Assembly: GCA_900765105.1 (NCBI GenBank)
Contig: CAAFQM010000231.1
Span: 1-23,889, forward strand
Origin: an uncultured Faecalibacterium sp.
Lineage (GTDB): Bacteria; Bacillota; Clostridia; Oscillospirales; Ruminococcaceae
Direction of reading: 5' to 3'
Length of the DNA stretch: 23,889 nt
The first letter of the stretch is position 1; every line of letters starts with the position of its first letter. A program made the translations under genes and the position numbers. Under the pieces are notes generated by a model. It was not told the DNA's origin. It made no database searches and saw only the letters and a list, made by a program, of their open reading frames with translations. Below, piece after piece: positions 20,841 to 23,889 of this stretch.

Positions 20841-21275
20841 ATGAATCCGAGCATGGAATTTGCCATCAAGACCTCGCAGGCATACAATGCGGTCTGCAAG
20901 CCCCTGTGTCAGGAGCTGAAACTGCCGCAGACGGCCTTTGATATCCTGATGTTCCTTGCCAACAACCCGGACTGCCGGACTGCCAGTGATATCGTGGAGA
21001 TCCGGCACATCAAGGCCAATCTGGTCTCCATGCATGTGGAGCGGCTGGTGAAGGAAGGTTATCTGGAACGGCGCGCCGTTCCGGGCGACCGCCGCAAGAC
21101 CGAGCTGCTCTGCACCGAAAAGACCCGCCCGGTCATTGAGCGGGGACGCGCTGTGCAGAATGCGTTCTTTGCGCGGCTGCTGACCAATACCGACGAGCCG
21201 ACCCGGGAAGCGTTTTTCCGCACGATGGAAATCATCGGGAAAAATCTGGACGAAATTTTAAAGGAGAACCCGTAA
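20841..21275 (+). CDS. MarR-family transcriptional regulator
   Basis: A 144-residue winged-helix dimeric repressor. Helices of the DNA-binding domain span about 30-72 (TAFDILMFLANNP, then IKANLVSMHVERLVKEGYLE), and the wing is at about 76-91 with the family Asp-Arg pair in GDRRKTEL. The flanking N- and C-terminal helices form the dimer interface. AAAGGAA precedes the ATG by about eight bases. One base separates its stop from the TauE/SafE gene, whose ribosome site lies in the end of this gene, so the two are translated together. It most likely represses this operon in response to the exported compound or a related signal. The ligand is unknown. Cys19, Cys23 and Cys45 could be redox sensors, but that is speculation. 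Confidence 0.92.
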   Translation: MNPSMEFAIKTSQAYNAVCKPLCQELKLPQTAFDILMFLANNPDCRTASDIVEIRHIKANLVSMHVERLVKEGYLERRAVPGDRRKTELLCTEKTRPVIERGRAVQNAFFARLLTNTDEPTREAFFRTMEIIGKNLDEILKENP

Positions 21276-21276
21276 T

Positions 21277-22053
21277 ATGAGCGTTTTGTTTACCATCATC
21301 GTGGCCTTTTTTGCCGGTATGGGCGCAGGCCTCGGCACCGGCTTTGCAGGCATGAGCGCGGCGGCGGTCATCAGCCCCATGCTCATCACCTTCCTGCACA
21401 TGGATCCTTATATGGCGGTGGGCATTGCCCTTTCCTCGGACGTGCTGGCCAGCGCTGTTTCGGCCTACACCTATCATAAAAACAAGAACCTCGACATCAA
21501 AAACGGTCTCATCATGATGGCCAGCGTGCTGGCATTCACGGTGGTGGGCAGCTGGGTGGCCAGCAAGGTGCCCTCGGCTACCATGGGCGGGTTCTCGGTG
21601 TTCATGACCTTCCTGCTGGGCATCAAGTTCATCGTGCGCCCGGTCATGACCACCAAGGAAGCTATGCAGGGCATCAGCGCACAGAAGCGCGCCATTCAGT
21701 CGGTGGTGTGCGGCGTGATCATCGGTTTCATCTGCGGCTTCATCGGTGCAGGCGGCGGCATGATGATGCTGCTCATCCTCACCAGCGTGCTGGGTTACGA
21801 GCTGAAAACGGCCGTTGGCACCAGCGTGTTCATCATGACCTTTACTGCCCTGACCGGTGCGGTGTCCCACTTCATGATCGGCGGCACACCGGACTGGTTT
21901 GTGTGGGCGCTGTGCGTGGTGTTTACCCTGCTGTGGGCGCGCATCGCGGCAGTGTTTGCCAATAAGGCAGACGCAAAGACCCTGAACCGCGCCACTGGCG
22001 TGGTGCTGGTGGTGCTCGGCATCGTCATCATGGGGTTCAAGCTGTTAAGCTGA
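21277..22053 (+). CDS. TauE/SafE-family anion permease
   Basis: A 258-residue integral membrane protein with about eight helices in two related halves. The first half opens with FFAGMGAGLGTGFAGMSAAA, the second with GFICGFIGAGGGMMMLLIL, the Gly-rich paired signatures of this family. Members move sulphite, sulphoacetate or other small organic anions. The substrate here cannot be told from sequence, and a sulphur-compound exporter is only the most common annotation. AAGGAG lies ten bases before the ATG. The gene is second in the marR operon and ends at a strong bidirectional terminator. Control by a MarR protein suggests the substrate is occasional and perhaps harmful, not a steady nutrient. 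Confidence 0.9.
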   Translation: MSVLFTIIVAFFAGMGAGLGTGFAGMSAAAVISPMLITFLHMDPYMAVGIALSSDVLASAVSAYTYHKNKNLDIKNGLIMMASVLAFTVVGSWVASKVPSATMGGFSVFMTFLLGIKFIVRPVMTTKEAMQGISAQKRAIQSVVCGVIIGFICGFIGAGGGMMMLLILTSVLGYELKTAVGTSVFIMTFTALTGAVSHFMIGGTPDWFVWALCVVFTLLWARIAAVFANKADAKTLNRATGVVLVVLGIVIMGFKLLS

Positions 22054-22065
22054 TGCTTCAAAAAA

Positions 22066-22101
22066 GAAACAAAGCCCGTGCGAAAGCACGGGCTTTGTTT
22101 C
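22066..22101. terminator. Bidirectional intrinsic terminator with GAAA tetraloop
   Basis: GAAACAAAGCCCGTGC (22066-22081), loop GAAA, then a perfect 16-bp complementary arm (22086-22101). It separates the TauE/SafE gene from the converging tig gene. Confidence 0.95.
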
Positions 22102-22111
22102 TGTCAAAAAC

Positions 22112-23407
22112 TTACTTCTCTTCGATGGTGGAATGGTCGATCACCCAGTCGGCAGCCTTGCGGATGCCCTCGTTGCGGCGCATGGCAGGGATATTGGACT
22201 TTTCCTTGATCTCTTCCAGCGTCTTTTTGGCGCGTTCGGCACGCTCAGCCAGCTGCTTTTCGATATCCTCTTCGGTGGGCACCAGACCCTCCTGCTGAGC
22301 GATCTGCAGCAGAGCCATACGGACACGGGCGGTCTTCTCAGCAGAGGAACGGACCTTTGCAGTAAAGCTCTCACGGGTCTCGTGGATCTGGCTCAGGTAG
22401 CGGTCCAGACTGGTGCGCTGCATCTGCAGCTGCTGCTGGATCTGTTCCATCTGCAGCTGGTAGGTGTTCTCCACCAGAACACTGGGCAGTTCGCCTTCGG
22501 CGGCATCCGACAGCTGGGTAAGGATCTGATCCTTGGCGCGGTTGAGAGCGCTGGCATGCTTGCCGTCGTGCAGCTGCTGCTTCACCTGAGCGCGCAGCTC
22601 GTCCAGCGTGTCCACGTTGGCGACCTTCTTGGCAAAGTCGCTGTTCAGCGCCGGGATCTGGCGCACGCAGACGTCGATCAGCTTGATCTTGAACACTACC
22701 GGCTTGCCGGCCAGCTCTTTGGCGTGATAGCGGTTCGGGAAGGTGACGAAAACGTCGAACTCTTCGCCGGCCTTGTGGCCAAGAATGCCTTCCTCAAAAC
22801 CGGGGATCATGCGGCCGCTGCCCAGCTGGACAGCCTGATTCTTGGCAGTGCCACCCTGGAAGGGCTTGCCCTCCAGCAGACCTTCGTAATCGATATGTAC
22901 GATGTTGCCCTTGACGGCAGGACCCTTGTGAGGCACCAGCTCAGCGGCAGCATTGCGGCGGCGCTCCAACACGCTGTCGATCTCTTTGTCGGTCACTTCC
23001 GGCGTGACGCACTCGGTGACGAAACCAGTGGTTTTGGTCAGGTTCAGCTCAGGCTGCAGGGCAACGGTAGCAGTGGCCACAAAACCCTCGTCCTTTTTGA
23101 CGCTGACCAGATCGTAGGTGGGCTCGTCCACCGGCACATAACCGTGCTCGGCCAGAGCGGCATCATACAGTGCAGGCACATCCTTGTCCATCAGGTCGTT
23201 GATGGCATCGTACCAGAAGGTGTGTTCGCCGCGGTCGGCCTCGATCTGTGCACGGTCCGCTTCGCCCTTTTTGAAGCCCTTGATCGTATAAGAGGCGCGG
23301 GTGCGCTCATAAACGGCATTGGATGCAGCTTCCAGCTCTTCCGGGCTGGCGCTGAAAGTCATTTTGCAGACACTCTTTTCAGGAGTTTCCACGCTTACCA
23401 GTTTCAT
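22112..23407 (-). CDS. tig: Trigger factor
   Basis: A 431-residue ribosome-associated chaperone and peptidyl-prolyl isomerase acting on nascent chains. The N-terminal ribosome-binding domain spans about 1-115, with the ribosome loop as GFKKG at 44-48. The FKBP-type domain is at about 163-248, with GGTAKNQAVQLGSGRMIPGF at 185-204. The C-terminal helical cradle is from about 250, ending in a Lys/Glu-rich tail. Length is normal. The loop normally ends in a proline (GFRxGxxP), but this protein has Asp51 there. I chose the ATG at 23407 because family sequence starts at once and GGAGGG lies about nine bases upstream; a longer frame to 23488 adds unrelated Arg-rich residues. It has a promoter near 23505 and shares a terminator with the TauE/SafE gene. 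The clpP/clpX genes often found downstream are not there. Confidence 0.96.
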   Translation of the reverse strand: MKLVSVETPEKSVCKMTFSASPEELEAASNAVYERTRASYTIKGFKKGEADRAQIEADRGEHTFWYDAINDLMDKDVPALYDAALAEHGYVPVDEPTYDLVSVKKDEGFVATATVALQPELNLTKTTGFVTECVTPEVTDKEIDSVLERRRNAAAELVPHKGPAVKGNIVHIDYEGLLEGKPFQGGTAKNQAVQLGSGRMIPGFEEGILGHKAGEEFDVFVTFPNRYHAKELAGKPVVFKIKLIDVCVRQIPALNSDFAKKVANVDTLDELRAQVKQQLHDGKHASALNRAKDQILTQLSDAAEGELPSVLVENTYQLQMEQIQQQLQMQRTSLDRYLSQIHETRESFTAKVRSSAEKTARVRMALLQIAQQEGLVPTEEDIEKQLAERAERAKKTLEEIKEKSNIPAMRRNEGIRKAADWVIDHSTIEEK

Positions 23408-23502
23408 AGGATCTACCCTCCGTGATGCTTTGCCGCCGGGACGCGGTCGGCTGCGAAAGCCTGCGCCCCTGTCAAAGCACGATTTCAAACTATAGTAAGG
23501 CT

Positions 23503-23513
23503 ATTATATCACA
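23503..23513 (-). promoter_or_regulatory. tig promoter (extended -10)
   Basis: Read leftward: TGTGATATAAT, that is a perfect TATAAT with the TG of an extended -10. No good -35 box is at the right distance. Expected start is near 23497, giving a leader of about 90 nt. Confidence 0.55.
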
Positions 23514-23758
23514 AGAATGATAAAAACGATACAATAAAAATCATAAAAATGTGGAATGCGGGCATTTATCGCATAGAACGCCGCAAAAATGAAAAAATAG
23601 CCTGCAGGACCTGCGCGGTCGGCCCTTTCGGCGCAGTGCCGCTTGCCTGTCCGGCACGCCGCTGCCGCAGCAAAGACGGAAAATTGAGACCGAAAGGACG
23701 GAACAGCGAGAAAAAGACGGACTTTGCAAAAAAATAAAAAGATAATTGCAAAAAACAG
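23509..23758. other. Intergenic stretch between tig and tRNA-Arg
   Basis: No convincing gene is present. About 23600-23690 is a GC-rich island in AT-rich sequence with several nested inverted repeats, for example GTGCCG/CGGCAC around a ten-base loop extended by GGCG/CGCC past a bulge, and GCTGC-G-GCAGC. Read leftward it ends at TATTTTTTCATTTTT (about 23583-23597). It may be a structured RNA on the minus strand, but I could not find a clear promoter for it. Confidence 0.3.
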
Positions 23759-23787
23759 TTGACAAAACCGCTTCGGAGTGATAAAAT
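23759..23787 (+). promoter_or_regulatory. tRNA-Arg promoter
   Basis: A perfect TTGACA (23759-23764), 17 bases, then TAAAAT (23782-23787). It is preceded by an A-rich stretch that may act as an UP element, usual for stable RNA genes. Confidence 0.75.
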
Positions 23788-23812
23788 ATGTCATGTTCCA
23801 AACGGAACGTAT

Positions 23813-23889
23813 GCGTTGGTAGCTCAGCTGGATAGAGTGACTGACTACGAATCAGTAGGCCGGGGGTTCGAGTCCCTTCCATCGCACCA
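23813..23889 (+). tRNA. tRNA-Arg (anticodon ACG)
   Basis: A 77-nt tRNA with encoded CCA that ends at the last base of the window. Parts: acceptor GCGTTGG/CCATCGC, D-arm GCTC/GAGT, anticodon stem ACTGA/TCAGT with loop CTACGAA (anticodon ACG, read as inosine to decode CGU, CGC and CGA), five-base variable region, and T-loop TTCGAGT. The acceptor has one U-U mismatch at the fourth pair, and the T-stem has two G-U pairs. The gene is intact as far as it can be seen; the mismatch could be real or an error at the contig end. Confidence 0.93.

Noticed and set aside
23504..23794. A 96-codon hydrophobic-looking open frame (-) between tig and tRNA-Arg
   Set aside because: It overlaps the tRNA and tig promoters, has no ribosome site, and its Phe-rich character comes from T-rich DNA.
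1..23889. CRISPR arrays, insertion sequences, prophage or conjugation genes
   Set aside because: I looked for evenly spaced repeats, transposase or integrase motifs and paired terminal repeats and saw none.

Overview
The window looks like chromosomal DNA of a GC-rich, low-copy-element Clostridia-type Firmicute. My best guess is the Faecalibacterium/Oscillospiraceae lineage, from general resemblance only; no 16S or species-specific marker is present. The support is: strong purine Shine-Dalgarno sites, sigma-A style TTGACA/TATAAT promoters, a RicT (YaaT) - TrmN6 (YabB) - RsmI gene order like Bacillus, a fused FeoA-FeoB, and a Gram-positive DD-carboxypeptidase. I see no insertion sequence, prophage, CRISPR array or plasmid gene. 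The sequence starts inside a gene, in a low-complexity G-rich stretch, and stops exactly at the CCA end of a tRNA. This looks like an assembly contig with both ends at difficult sequence.

Layout. 1-378: 3' end of a probable DNA polymerase III delta' gene (+). 431-1530: an orphan Tat-exported lipoprotein gene (-) behind an unusually complex upstream region with two promoters, a 14-bp inverted repeat and a possible small RNA. 1531-3446: a gamma-carbonic-anhydrase-like protein (-) divergent from a DD-carboxypeptidase (+). 3513-5912: an OPT peptide transporter translationally coupled to a small PqqD-domain protein (-), with a structured leader. 6046-8874: a compact housekeeping operon trmN6-rsmI-metallophosphoesterase-birA (-). 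9005-10510: a 2[4Fe-4S] ferredoxin gene and ricT (-), each with its own promoter. 10712-14810: a solitary, very long RND-type efflux permease with a coiled-coil insertion (+). 14811-18227: galactose region, a GntR/FCD regulator (-) divergent from galM and galE (+). 18280-20761: the feoAB fusion (+), with a DtxR-like site on its promoter. 20772-22101: a MarR regulator and TauE/SafE permease operon (+). 22112-23513: trigger factor (-). 23759-23889: tRNA-Arg(ACG) (+).

How the genes fit together. Most are ordinary housekeeping or nutrient genes: RNA modification, biotinylation, protein folding, iron uptake, Leloir-pathway sugars and peptide uptake. Convergent pairs are separated by nearly perfect bidirectional terminators. 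I did not find an unmistakable new multi-gene system. The items most worth checking are the leftward small-RNA candidate at 1230-1416, the OPT-PqqD pair with its hairpin leader, the ferredoxin next to the iron-sulphur protein RicT, and the partnerless RND permease with altered proton-relay residues. All promoter, operator and RNA calls were made by eye and have not been computed.
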